Source: Desertimonas sp963786985
GTDB lineage: Bacteria > Actinomycetota > Acidimicrobiia > Acidimicrobiales > Ilumatobacteraceae
Assembly (NCBI GenBank): GCA_963786985.1
Contig: CAWBBL010000025.1
Coordinates: 372,001-436,000 of the forward strand
DNA length: 64,000 bases
Reading direction: 5' to 3'
In this document: positions 1-8,858 of the stretch, in pieces
How positions within the stretch are numbered: position 1 is the first letter of the stretch
How the letters are laid out: every line of letters begins with the position of its first letter
Translations under genes and position numbers: made by a program
The notes under the pieces: model-generated
The model's input: the letters and a program-made list of their open reading frames with translations, nothing else
Databases searched by the model: none
Told to the model about the DNA's origin: nothing

Positions 1-676
1 TGGAGATCTTGACCTTGAGGTCGTCCGACAGTGGTTCGGCGCTGCGGCACACGATCACATCGGGCTGGACGCCGCGGCTGCGCAGCTCGGTGACCGAGTG
101 CTGGGTGGGCTTGGTCTTCTGCTCCCCCGATGGCCCGATGTACGGCACGAGCGTGACGTGGACGTAGCACACGTTGTCCCGTCCGGCGTCCTTGCGGAAC
201 TGGCGGATGGCCTCCAAGAACGGCAGGATCTCGATGTCGCCGACCGTGCCGCCGACCTCGGTGATGACGACGTCGACCTCGTCCGTGGCCAGCCGGGCAA
301 TGCGCCGTTTGATCTCGTCGGTGATGTGCGGGATCACCTGCACGGTCTTGCCGAGGTAATCACCGCGACGCTCGGCGGCGAGCACGGCCCGGTAGATCGA
401 TCCGGTCGTGGCGTTGGAGTCACGCGACAGGTTCTCGTCGATGAACCGCTCGTAGTGACCGAGATCGAGGTCCGTCTCACCGCCATCGTCGGTGACGAAC
501 ACCTCGCCGTGCTCGTACGGGTTCATCGTCCCCGGGTCGACGTTGATGTACGGATCGAGCTTTTGCAGGGTCACCCGCAGCCCACGCAGCTTGAGGAGGC
601 GGCCCAGCGAAGACGCGGTGAGCCCCTTGCCGAGCGAACTGGCGACACCACCGGTCACGAAGATGTGTTTCGGCAC
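1..676 (-). CDS. pyrG: CTP synthase, N-terminal part (cut by window edge)
   Basis: Amination of UTP to CTP with glutamine or ammonia and ATP, the last step of pyrimidine nucleotide synthesis, in the cytoplasm. About 225 N-terminal residues are visible. They begin VPKHIFVTGGVASSLGKGL, the P-loop-like ATP-binding start of the synthetase domain, and continue through family blocks such as QKLDPYINVDPGTMNPYEHG and EVGGTVGDIEILPFLEAIR. The C-terminal glutaminase domain lies outside the window. The GTG at 676 gives the expected family N-terminus, and a -10-like TATTCT lies 8 nt upstream. recN ends 61 bp upstream on the same strand, an order also known from mycobacteria (tlyA-ppnK-recN-...-pyrG). Identification is secure. 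Confidence 0.97.
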   Translation of the reverse strand, partial: MPKHIFVTGGVASSLGKGLTASSLGRLLKLRGLRVTLQKLDPYINVDPGTMNPYEHGEVFVTDDGGETDLDLGHYERFIDENLSRDSNATTGSIYRAVLAAERRGDYLGKTVQVIPHITDEIKRRIARLATDEVDVVITEVGGTVGDIEILPFLEAIRQFRKDAGRDNVCYVHVTLVPYIGPSGEQKTKPTQHSVTELRSRGVQPDVIVCRSAEPLSDDLKVKIS

Positions 677-684
677 GGGACAAC

Positions 685-690
685 AGAATA
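685..690 (-). promoter_or_regulatory. -10 element of a leaderless pyrG promoter
   Basis: On the minus strand TATTCT ends 8 nt before the pyrG GTG. With normal spacing transcription would start at or next to the start codon. No convincing -35 hexamer is seen. The site lies between the recN stop and pyrG, so pyrG may be transcribed on its own as well as by read-through. Confidence 0.5.
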
Positions 691-737
691 CCCCGACCTC
701 ACCCGGTCTGCCGCGGATGCGGACTGGCGGCGCTCCT

Positions 738-2318
738 TCACCGGGTCAGGAGCTGCACGGCGTGGCGTTGCGCCGCTGCGCCGCCGGCGTCCCCCGACAG
801 CATGCGGGCCACCTCGGCGACCCGCCGTTCGCCCTCGACTCGTTGCGCCGACGCCGTCGTCGCGCGGCCGGCGACGCGCTTGGCGACGACGATCTGGGTG
901 CCGGCCAGGGCGGCGACCTGGGCCAAGTGGGTGACGACGAGCACTTGGTACGACTCGGCGACGGTGGCCAGGGCCTGACCGACGGCGGTTGCCGCCGCCC
1001 CGCCGATCCCGGCGTCGACCTCGTCGAAGATCAACGTCGAGATCCCGCTCGACGCCTCGCTGTGGTGGCCGACCATCACCAGCCGCAACGCCAACATCGT
1101 CCTGGCCAGCTCGCCGCCGGAGGCGACCTTGCTCAGCGGCAACGGCGGCATCCCCGGGTTCGCCGACAAGCGGAACTCGACGTCGTCGAGGGACTCGACA
1201 GTCACCGCGAGGACCGCGCCGGGCATCGCCAGGGCCTGCAATCGCTCCGTCACGGCGCTCCCGAAGCGTGGCGCCGCCTCGCGCCGCGCCGCCAGCACGT
1301 CGGCCGCTGCCGACTCAGCAGCCGCCAGAGCCTGGGCACGTTCGGCGTCGATCGCCGCGGCCCGCTCCTCGTAGCGCTCCAGGGCATCGACCCGCTCGGC
1401 GACCTGGCGATGGAACCGCAGGACATCGGCCAGTGTGTCGCCGTACTTGCGGCGCAGGTCGCGGAGGAGCTGTCTGCGGGCCCGCGCGGCGGCCAACCGC
1501 TCGGGATCGTCGGCGATCTGTTCCGCTGCGTCGCGGAGTGCCGAGCTGATGTCGTCGAGCTCGGCCAGCAGGTCGTTGAGCCGCTCGGTGAGGACTCGAA
1601 ATGGGGCCCGGCCAGCCAACGAAACGGCCGCTGCGGCGACGACATCGCGAGCGCCACCGTCGGCGGCCAGCGTCTCATGGGCCAGCGACCCGGCCGTCCG
1701 ATGCTCAACGGCGCTCGCCAAGGTGTCTTCGAGCACTTCGAGCGCCTCGTCCTCGTCCGGATCCTCGAGTGCCGCCGCGTCGAGCTCGGTGAGCTGGAAA
1801 CGCGCCAGGTCGAGCTCACGCGCCCGGGCGCGTTCGTCACCGCCGAGAGTCGCCAGCTCGGCATCGAGCTCGGCAACCCGCGCCCGTGCCTCGCGCAGCC
1901 GAGTCAGGTCGATCCCGCCAAAGGCGTCGAGGGCGACGCGCTGGCTGAGCGGCGACAGCAACCCCTGGTGGGCATGCTGGCCGTGCAGGTCGACGAGGTC
2001 GATCGCTGCCTTGGCGAGTGCCGCAGCCGTTGCCGGACGGCCGTCGATGTAGGCGCGGGACCGACCGTCGGCGGGAATGACGCGACTGAGCACGACCTCG
2101 CTGTCGTCGCTCACGAACCGCGCGTCGACGCGCGCTTCGGCGGCACCCGGCCGGACGATGATCGGGTCCGCCCGCCCACCGACGACCAGGTCGAGGGCCT
2201 CGACGAGCATCGTCTTGCCGGCGCCGGTTTCGCCGCTGATCGCTGTCAACCCATCGGTGATGACGAGGTCAACCGCCTCGATGACCCCGAGGTTCTCGAT
2301 GTGCAACTCGCTGAGCAC
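738..2318 (-). CDS. recN: DNA repair protein RecN (SMC-like ATPase)
   Basis: RecN acts early in recombinational repair of double-strand breaks as an ABC/SMC-type ATPase. The 526-residue protein is slightly shorter than the usual 550-560. Walker A is GETGAGKT at residues 29-36. A central coiled-coil part rich in Ala, Arg, Glu and Leu separates it from the signature SGGEL near residue 400, Walker B (IFDEVDAGIGG) near 430 and an H-loop (VVTHLAQVAALA). The GTG at 2318 is the first usable start, since an in-frame TGA lies four codons upstream. It sits between a small unknown gene and pyrG on the same strand. Confidence 0.96.
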   Translation of the reverse strand: MLSELHIENLGVIEAVDLVITDGLTAISGETGAGKTMLVEALDLVVGGRADPIIVRPGAAEARVDARFVSDDSEVVLSRVIPADGRSRAYIDGRPATAAALAKAAIDLVDLHGQHAHQGLLSPLSQRVALDAFGGIDLTRLREARARVAELDAELATLGGDERARARELDLARFQLTELDAAALEDPDEDEALEVLEDTLASAVEHRTAGSLAHETLAADGGARDVVAAAAVSLAGRAPFRVLTERLNDLLAELDDISSALRDAAEQIADDPERLAAARARRQLLRDLRRKYGDTLADVLRFHRQVAERVDALERYEERAAAIDAERAQALAAAESAAADVLAARREAAPRFGSAVTERLQALAMPGAVLAVTVESLDDVEFRLSANPGMPPLPLSKVASGGELARTMLALRLVMVGHHSEASSGISTLIFDEVDAGIGGAAATAVGQALATVAESYQVLVVTHLAQVAALAGTQIVVAKRVAGRATTASAQRVEGERRVAEVARMLSGDAGGAAAQRHAVQLLTR

Positions 2319-2466
2319 GAGCCACCATCATGCCCGCCGCGTCGGGGTGCCTTCCGGATCATGTTGGCAAACCGCAAGCCGGTGCCGTCCAGTCGGCGTC
2401 AGTTGAGGTCTCGCCCTGTAGCGCGATCCGTAGACATCTAGACACTGGCCAATGCGAGCGCGCCTG

Positions 2467-2814
2467 TCACCTGGCTTGGAGCGCCTCTATGAGTTGAGCG
2501 GCCTCGGGTGTACGAATCAACAGGGCACATTCGACCGACTTGTCATCCGGATATGCCCGACCCGTCCACGTCACCACGACGCCCTTGTGCCCATCACCGC
2601 TCGCCATGACGTCATCGACGTTGACAGAGCTGAGTTGCGCAGTGTTGATCGTCTGCCAGTCCCAGCCCTTGAAATGGAATCTCAAGACACGGTTGCCGAC
2701 GTCGTCGGAGTCAACGGACACCGTGCCCTTGCCACGCATCTCTCGCGGGAAATGATCACTCTGGAACCTCAGCTTGCAGTGGTCGATCGTCAGCGACCTT
2801 GCTCCGTCTACCAC
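2467..2814 (-). CDS. Hypothetical protein, 115 residues
   Basis: No family recognised. The product starts VVDGARSLTIDHCKLRF and has alternating hydrophobic and charged residues, one Cys, several Trp/Phe, and no signal peptide or membrane segment, so a small soluble beta-rich protein is likely. The GTG at 2814 is the predicted start. It lies between nadK (174 bp upstream) and recN (148 bp downstream) on the same strand, inside a conserved gene order that in many actinobacteria has no gene at this spot, so it may be a lineage-specific insertion. Amino-acid composition is ordinary and the opposite-strand reading frames look like shadows. Confidence 0.6.
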   Translation of the reverse strand: MVDGARSLTIDHCKLRFQSDHFPREMRGKGTVSVDSDDVGNRVLRFHFKGWDWQTINTAQLSSVNVDDVMASGDGHKGVVVTWTGRAYPDDKSVECALLIRTPEAAQLIEALQAR

Positions 2815-2988
2815 CCGTCAAAGTATGGCCTACCTCAGCCAACGGCTCCAACAGGGCGAGTTGTTCGTCATCGAGCGCGGCTACAAGTACACGTGCGGCC
2901 TCCGAGTTGTGTGCCGCCTGCCCGGTTCGTGCCAAGCGTGATCGTGAGGCCGACCAGCTGCCCGGCCCTGTTGACGAGGTTCGGCGAC

Positions 2989-3858
2989 CTACCGGTCGGT
3001 CAGCCCGAACTTGGTCTTGAGGATCTGGTGGTAGTGGTACGGGCCGAAGCGGATGAACCGCGCGGTCTCGGTCGCCGGCCGGCATTGGACGACGTCACCG
3101 GGGTCGATGGTGAGCACGAGTCGACCGTCGACCGCGACCTCGGCGCGACGATGGTCGAGCACCTCGATCTCGACCTGCTCGGACGGATCGAGCACGAGCG
3201 TCCGATCGAACAGCATGTGTGGTGAGACGGGGGTGAGCAACAGCGCCTTGTGGCGCGGCGACACGACGGGTCCGCGGGCCGACAGCGAGTAGGCGGTCGA
3301 TCCAGTCGGAGTGGCGACGATCAGGCCGTCGGCGGCGAAGCTCGTGAACGGCTCGCCGTCGATGCGGGCGAGCAGACTGACGGTGTGCCCGGCGGCGTGC
3401 TTCTCGACGACGACCTCGTTGAGCGCTCGCCACCGCCCGAGTTCGTGTCCGCCGCGCTTGACCGTGGCCGTGAGCATCAGTCGCTCGTCGAGGTGCCACT
3501 CCTCAGCCGCGGAGCGTTCGTCTGCTCCAAGGACGCGGGCGAGGGCATCGATCAGCTCACTGGGTTCGATCTCGGTGAGATAGCCGAGCTGTCCGAAGTT
3601 GACGCCGAGCAGTGGGACCGGCGCGCCATCCAGGGCACCGACGGCGCGCAGCATCGTGCCGTCTCCGCCGAGGCACACGACGATCTCGGCGTCGGCCAGG
3701 GGCCGTTCGTCGGCGTGGTGCGGCAGGTCGAGCTCGGCGCCGTCGTCGGGCATCACCCAACCGTCGTGGCCGCGGGCGGCGAGCCAGGCCATCGTCTCCT
3801 CGATGAGGGCGACGACATCGGACCGTTCGTGATGGGCGACGACCGCCACCTTCGTCAT
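2989..3858 (-). CDS. nadK: NAD kinase
   Basis: Phosphorylates NAD to NADP. The 289-residue protein has the diagnostic GGDGT loop at residues 64-68, the block NFGQLGYLTEIEP, an NE motif in LNEVVVEKH, and the conserved substrate loop ATPTGSTAYSLSARGP. The ATG at 3858 was chosen over a longer open frame because MTKVAVVAHHERSD is the family-type N-terminus and because it overlaps the tlyA stop by 4 bp (ATGA), typical of translational coupling. tlyA-nadK-recN is a conserved actinobacterial order. Confidence 0.97.
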   Translation of the reverse strand: MTKVAVVAHHERSDVVALIEETMAWLAARGHDGWVMPDDGAELDLPHHADERPLADAEIVVCLGGDGTMLRAVGALDGAPVPLLGVNFGQLGYLTEIEPSELIDALARVLGADERSAAEEWHLDERLMLTATVKRGGHELGRWRALNEVVVEKHAAGHTVSLLARIDGEPFTSFAADGLIVATPTGSTAYSLSARGPVVSPRHKALLLTPVSPHMLFDRTLVLDPSEQVEIEVLDHRRAEVAVDGRLVLTIDPGDVVQCRPATETARFIRFGPYHYHQILKTKFGLTDR

Positions 3859-4604
3859 CGACGAGTCCCGGTTGTGGCGTGGACGAGGAACTCGCGGTTG
3901 CCCTCGCCGCCGTGGATCGGCGACTCCATCCAACCGTGCACACGGCACCCGGCACGGACAAGGGTCTCGTCGATCAGCTGACGGACCTCGCTGTGCACCG
4001 CCGGGTCGGTGACCACGCCCTTGCCGCGACTGACCACGGCGCGCCCCGCCTCGAACTGCGGCTTGACCAATAAGACCATCGACGAACCAGGCTTGCACAA
4101 CGCCGCCAGCACCGGGATGACGACGGTGAGCGAGATGAACGACACGTCGGCGACCGCGCCATCGACAGCGCCGCCGATCATCTCAGCAGTCGTGGCGCGG
4201 ATGTTCGTCCGTTCGAGCACGATCACTCGGTGGTCGTCGCGGATCCGTGGGTGGAGCTGGCCGTGGCCCACGTCGAGGGCGACCACCTCGGCGGCGCCGC
4301 GCCGGAGCAGACAGTCGGTGAATCCGCCAGTCGACGCCCCGCAATCGAGCAGGCGTTGGCCGGCGACGTCGACGGCGAACTGCTCGAGGGCGGCATCGAG
4401 CTTGTCGCCGCCGCGGCTGACAAACCGGGGCGGTGGGCCGGACACGACGACGTTGTCCGCCACAGCGACGAGATGAGCCGGCTTGCCGGCGATGGCTCCG
4501 TTGACGAGCACGCGCGACTCGGCGATGAGCTGCAGCGCCTGCGTCCGGCTGGCGGTGAGCCCTCGACGGACGAGCTCAGCGTCGAGGCGCCGCCGGGCGA
4601 CCAC
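3855..4604 (-). CDS. tlyA: TlyA family rRNA 2'-O-methyltransferase
   Basis: The family 2'-O-methylates 16S and/or 23S rRNA cytidines and affects capreomycin sensitivity; it is also annotated as hemolysin A. The 249-residue protein has an N-terminal S4 RNA-binding domain (about residues 3-60, LDAELVRRGLTASRTQA) followed by an FtsJ-type Rossmann methyltransferase. The SAM motif GASTGGFTDCLLRRGA follows residue 88. Likely K-D-K-E catalytic residues fall in SRGGDKLDA, AVADVSFIS and LVKPQFEAGR. GTG start at 4604, 15 bp after the phasin-like gene; the stop overlaps the nadK start. Confidence 0.94.
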   Translation of the reverse strand: MVARRRLDAELVRRGLTASRTQALQLIAESRVLVNGAIAGKPAHLVAVADNVVVSGPPPRFVSRGGDKLDAALEQFAVDVAGQRLLDCGASTGGFTDCLLRRGAAEVVALDVGHGQLHPRIRDDHRVIVLERTNIRATTAEMIGGAVDGAVADVSFISLTVVIPVLAALCKPGSSMVLLVKPQFEAGRAVVSRGKGVVTDPAVHSEVRQLIDETLVRAGCRVHGWMESPIHGGEGNREFLVHATTGTRR

Positions 4605-4619
4605 CGTGCGGCGTCGGCG

Positions 4620-5189
<570 letters not shown>

Positions 5190-5195
5190 CTCGCG

Positions 5196-5201
5196 ATGCT
5201 A
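5196..5201 (-). promoter_or_regulatory. -10 element of the phasin-tlyA-nadK unit
   Basis: TAGCAT on the minus strand ends 6 nt before the ATG at 5189, fitting a leaderless transcript. It lies in the 9-bp gap after the HAD phosphatase stop, so it would add transcription to any read-through. Confidence 0.45.
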
Positions 5202-6008
5202 TCCGGGGGGCGCCGATCCGGCCGGTGCGAGCAGCGTGCGGACAACCGCCGCGAGGTCCGGCCCATCGAGGTCTGGCGGCGGCTCGACGGCGACCCCGGG
5301 TGGGGTGTTGCCCGTGCGCACGATCCCGAAGCGGCACCCGAGCGACTCGGCGAAGCGACCATCGGTCGAAAGCTGATCACCGATGACGACGAGGGTTGCC
5401 GGATCCGCCTGGTCGCCGAGCAACCGGTGGACGGCGCGGACCATCGGTTCATGGGGCTTGCCCGCCGTCTCCGGCTCGACACCCGTTGCCGTGGCGATGG
5501 ACGCGACGATCGACCCGCCGCCGGGGATCGGACCGGCGGGCGTGGGAAACAACGGATCGCGGTTGGTGGCCACGAATCGGGCACCACCACGGATCGCCGC
5601 CGTCGCCAGCCGCAACCGCTCGTAGTCGAAGGTGCGATGGAGACCGGCGACGACCACATCCACGCCAGCGGCAACGGCCGCTTCGTCATCGCCGCTGAGC
5701 GGCGTCGCACCCGCGGCGAGAACCGCTTCGACCACGCCAGGACCACCACACACCAGAACACGCTCGCCAGGCTCGATCAACTCGGCGGCGGCGGTGGACG
5801 ACGAGATCACGTCGCCGTCGGCGACGATGCCGATGGCGGCCAGGGCGGCCGTGTGCTCGGCGATCGTCGGCGCCGAGGAGTTGGACACGAACACGACGCG
5901 CACGCCGGCCTGTCGTAGCTTCGCAACGGCTTCGACCGACCCGAAGATCGGCACACCGCCGAGCCAGACCACGCCGTCGAGATCACACAGCACGGTCTGC
6001 AGGATCAC
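5199..6008 (-). CDS. HAD-superfamily class IIA sugar-phosphatase-like hydrolase
   Basis: 269 residues with the full HAD set: DLDGVVWLG at the N-terminus (nucleophile Asp in motif I), VSNSS (motif II), a conserved Lys in the cap-side region, and IGDQLSTDGRFAESLG (motif IV acidic pair). The layout matches NagD/pyridoxal-phosphatase-like class IIA enzymes that dephosphorylate small phosphorylated metabolites. The natural substrate cannot be read from the sequence. Mycobacteria have a HAD hydrolase of this type just before tlyA, so the position is conserved. GTG start at 6008; 37 bp separate it from ppc, containing a truncated repeat A. Confidence 0.88.
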   Translation of the reverse strand: MILQTVLCDLDGVVWLGGVPIFGSVEAVAKLRQAGVRVVFVSNSSAPTIAEHTAALAAIGIVADGDVISSSTAAAELIEPGERVLVCGGPGVVEAVLAAGATPLSGDDEAAVAAGVDVVVAGLHRTFDYERLRLATAAIRGGARFVATNRDPLFPTPAGPIPGGGSIVASIATATGVEPETAGKPHEPMVRAVHRLLGDQADPATLVVIGDQLSTDGRFAESLGCRFGIVRTGNTPPGVAVEPPPDLDGPDLAAVVRTLLAPAGSAPPG

Positions 6009-6009
6009 G

Positions 6010-6043
6010 TCATGTCACCTGGCCGGGCAACGCAATGAACGTC
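6010..6043 (-). repeat. Repeat family A, truncated copy (A5)
   Basis: On the minus strand this contains ACGTTCATTGCGTTGCCCGG, almost identical to the left end of the full copy at 12486 (ACGTTCATTGCGTTCCCCGG). It fills the gap between the ppc stop and the start codon of the HAD gene. Confidence 0.55.
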
Positions 6044-6045
6044 TC

Positions 6046-8805
6046 TCAGCCACTGTTTCGCAGCCCGGTGGCGATGGCGTTGATCGTCAGTTGGATGCCC
6101 CGCGCCACCAGCTCATCGTCGTCACCGGCGCGGCGCCGGCGGAGCAATTCGATCTGCATCACGTGCAGCGGGTCGAGGTACGGGTAGCGGTTGCGGATGC
6201 TGCGCGCCAGGGTCGGGTTGTTGGCCAGCGGATCGGGAGATCCGGTGATCCGGGCATGCCAGGCGACGGTCAGGGCGAACTCCTCGGTGATCGCTCCGAA
6301 CACCCGCTGGCGCTGACCGGCGTCGGCGACGAGGCCCTCGGCGTACCGCGCCCCGATGTCCAGATCGGCCTTGGCCAGGACCATCCCCAGGTTGTCGACC
6401 ATCGATCGGAAGAACGGCCACCGGGAGTACATCTCCGACAGCGTGGCCGTGTCGCCGTAGCTCTCGAACGCCGACCCGCACCCGAACCAGCCGGGCAACA
6501 TCACCCGGCACTGCGTCCACCCGAACACCCAGGGGATCGCCCGCAGATCCTCGATCCGCCGTGATCCCGTCCGGGATGCCGGCCGGCTGCCGATGTTCAG
6601 GGTGGCGATCTCGGTGATCGGCGTGATCGCCGCGAAGAACCCGGCGAAGTCGTCGTCGCCGAACACCAACGACCGGTAGCAACGGTGCGCGGTCGCCGAC
6701 AGCTCGTCCATCACCTCGGCGAACCGGGCGGCGTCGGCACCGAGCGGGTCGTCGATCCCTGCAGACGCCTCGATCGTTGCGGCCAACAGGGTCTCCAGGT
6801 TGCGCCGCGCCGACGCCGGCTGGGCGTACTTGGCCGCGACCATCTCGCCCTGTTCGGTGATCCGGATCTGGCCGCGGACCGACCCGGGCGGCTGGGCGAC
6901 AATCGCTTCGTAGGCCGGCCCGCCCCCGCGTCCAACCGAGCCACCGCGGCCGTGGAACAGGCGCAGCCGCACACCATGCGAGTCCGCCAGTGCCGCCAGG
7001 CGCTGTTGGGCCTGGAACAGCGCCCAGTTCGACGTGAGGTAGCCACCGTCCTTGTTCGAGTCGGAGTAGCCGATCATCACCTCTTGCCAATCGCCCCGGC
7101 CCGAGACGATGCGCCGGTAGAACGGCAATCGCAGCAGTTCGTCGAGCACGTCCGCCGCGTGGGCGAGGTCGTCGATCGTCTCGAACAGCGCGACGACGTC
7201 CACCGCCGAACGGTCCTCGAGGGGGCGCACGAGGCCGACCTCGCGCAGCAACAGCAACGTCTCCAGGACATCGCTCGACGAGTTGGCGCCGGACACGATG
7301 TAGTGCGGGATCGTTGCCTCGCCGTGTCGGGCGACGGCGTCCGCCGCGGCGGCCAGCACGGCGAGCTCGTCGTCGACCACCTGGGTGTAGGTCGCAAACG
7401 GGCTGCGCAACAGCCTGGGCGACGCCAGCTCGGTGGCCAACAGCTCGGTGCGCCGAGGCTCGTCGAGCGCCGCGTAGGACGGGCAGACGCCGGAGACCGC
7501 CAGCAGCTCGGCGACGACCTGTTCGTGGACGGACGCGTTCTGGCGGACATCGAGGCCGCACAGGTGCTCCCCAAACGTGATGACCTGCCGGCGCACCGGT
7601 TCGACCACGCTGTCGGCGAGTGCTCCAGCACCGTGCGAGCGCAGCGACTGGGCCACGATGTCGAGGTCGGCAAGCAGCTCGTCCATCGACCCGTATGCCG
7701 GGCCGGGCGCCGCAGGGGCGGCGACGTGCAACACCTCCGATGAACCGGCCAGCGCCTGTTCGGCGCGGGCGTAGAGGCGCCCATACATTCCCCGTAACGC
7801 TCGGCGGTACGGCTCGTCGGCGCGGAACGGCGACGTGTCGCCGGCGTTGTCGGCCAGCTCGCTGAGCGCCGGCGTCGGCGTCACAACGCGGTCGGACATC
7901 GACAGCGCCCGGCCGAGCTCGTTCACGCATCCGAGATGGAAGTCGTACGCGGTCACCGCCTGGCGCCCGACCGCGGCCCGCAACACGTCGGCCGTGACGA
8001 ACGGATTGCCGTCACGGTCACCGCCGATCCACGAACCCATGCGGATGACCCGGCTGGCGTCGACCGTGATGTCCCATCGCTCGCCGGCGAGCTGCTCGAC
8101 CGTCCGCTCGATCTGGGCCACGACCTCGAACAGGCTGGCCGGGTAGTAGCGCAACGCCTCGTTGATCTCGTCCACGACGCGCAGGCGCGACAAGCGCACC
8201 TCGGCCGTTTCCCACAGCGTGAGGACGGCAAGCTCGAGTTGCTCGTCGGTCGCCGCACGATCGGGGTCGTCTTCGGCCAGACCCGTGCGCAGGCTGAGCA
8301 GGCGGGCGACGTCGGTGAGCACATCGAGCACGGTCTGGCGGCGCACCTCGGTGGGATGGGCGGTGATCACCGGCGTGACCACGAGGTCGCCGATCAGCCG
8401 TTGCACGGCTGCACCGTCGAGCTCGGCCGCCTCGAGATGGTCGAACGCGGCACCGAGGCTCCCGAGTTGGGCGCGCGAACCGTGCTGGCGGTGGAACCGG
8501 CGTCGACGTTCGTGGTGGACGTCTTCGGCGGTGTTGGCCAGCAACGACAACCAGCCGAACGCCCGGATCAGGTGGAGCTGGTCGTCGATCGACCGGTGCG
8601 GGAGCGCGTCGGTCAGCGAGTCGAGCGGACTCCGCCCGCCACGGCGGGCGTCGACAGCCCGGCGGCGCACCGCCTCGACGAGATCGAAGACCTCGTCACC
8701 AGCCTGATCGCGGACGACGTCGCCAAGGATCCGCCCGAGCAGATGGATGTCGGCGCTGAGCGCCGCGTCCTTGCCCGAGTCGGCTTCGGGGGCTGGCGAT
8801 CGCAT
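6046..8805 (-). CDS. ppc: Phosphoenolpyruvate carboxylase
   Basis: Carboxylates PEP with bicarbonate to oxaloacetate, refilling the TCA cycle. The 919-residue length is normal for the family. Seen in order: the catalytic-His block AHPTEVRRQTVLD, the active-site block GSWIGGDRDGNPFVTAD, MIGYSDSNKDGGYLTSNW, the glycine-rich FHGRGGSVGRGGGP, and the C-terminal block RAIPWVFGWTQCR, ending in ATGLRNSG (usual form LRNTG). The ATG at 8805 replaces an upstream extension because the start codon is preceded by a TACGTT -10 eight nt away. It is divergent from the DUF1015 gene, with 53 bp between the two starts. Confidence 0.97.
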   Translation of the reverse strand: MRSPAPEADSGKDAALSADIHLLGRILGDVVRDQAGDEVFDLVEAVRRRAVDARRGGRSPLDSLTDALPHRSIDDQLHLIRAFGWLSLLANTAEDVHHERRRRFHRQHGSRAQLGSLGAAFDHLEAAELDGAAVQRLIGDLVVTPVITAHPTEVRRQTVLDVLTDVARLLSLRTGLAEDDPDRAATDEQLELAVLTLWETAEVRLSRLRVVDEINEALRYYPASLFEVVAQIERTVEQLAGERWDITVDASRVIRMGSWIGGDRDGNPFVTADVLRAAVGRQAVTAYDFHLGCVNELGRALSMSDRVVTPTPALSELADNAGDTSPFRADEPYRRALRGMYGRLYARAEQALAGSSEVLHVAAPAAPGPAYGSMDELLADLDIVAQSLRSHGAGALADSVVEPVRRQVITFGEHLCGLDVRQNASVHEQVVAELLAVSGVCPSYAALDEPRRTELLATELASPRLLRSPFATYTQVVDDELAVLAAAADAVARHGEATIPHYIVSGANSSSDVLETLLLLREVGLVRPLEDRSAVDVVALFETIDDLAHAADVLDELLRLPFYRRIVSGRGDWQEVMIGYSDSNKDGGYLTSNWALFQAQQRLAALADSHGVRLRLFHGRGGSVGRGGGPAYEAIVAQPPGSVRGQIRITEQGEMVAAKYAQPASARRNLETLLAATIEASAGIDDPLGADAARFAEVMDELSATAHRCYRSLVFGDDDFAGFFAAITPITEIATLNIGSRPASRTGSRRIEDLRAIPWVFGWTQCRVMLPGWFGCGSAFESYGDTATLSEMYSRWPFFRSMVDNLGMVLAKADLDIGARYAEGLVADAGQRQRVFGAITEEFALTVAWHARITGSPDPLANNPTLARSIRNRYPYLDPLHVMQIELLRRRRAGDDDELVARGIQLTINAIATGLRNSG

Positions 8806-8813
8806 CGCCGGAC

Positions 8814-8819
8814 AACGTA
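8814..8819 (-). promoter_or_regulatory. -10 element of ppc
   Basis: Minus-strand TACGTT ends 8 nt before the ppc ATG, consistent with a leaderless start. It lies in the short divergent region shared with the DUF1015 gene. Confidence 0.5.
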
Positions 8820-8858
8820 GGCGCTCGCCGTTCGTCGTGGGATGGCAACCTGTCGGAC

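Noticed and set aside
492..2441. 649-codon plus-strand open frame opposite recN and pyrG
   Set aside because: Antisense shadow of two well-identified genes; Arg/Pro/Gly-rich composition typical of high-GC reverse frames.
2815..2988. Minus-strand frame with VLVAALDDEQLALLEPLAEV, recalling a MarR C-terminus
   Set aside because: Too short, overlaps the following gene and the rest of the frame is shadow-like; not enough for a gene or pseudogene call.
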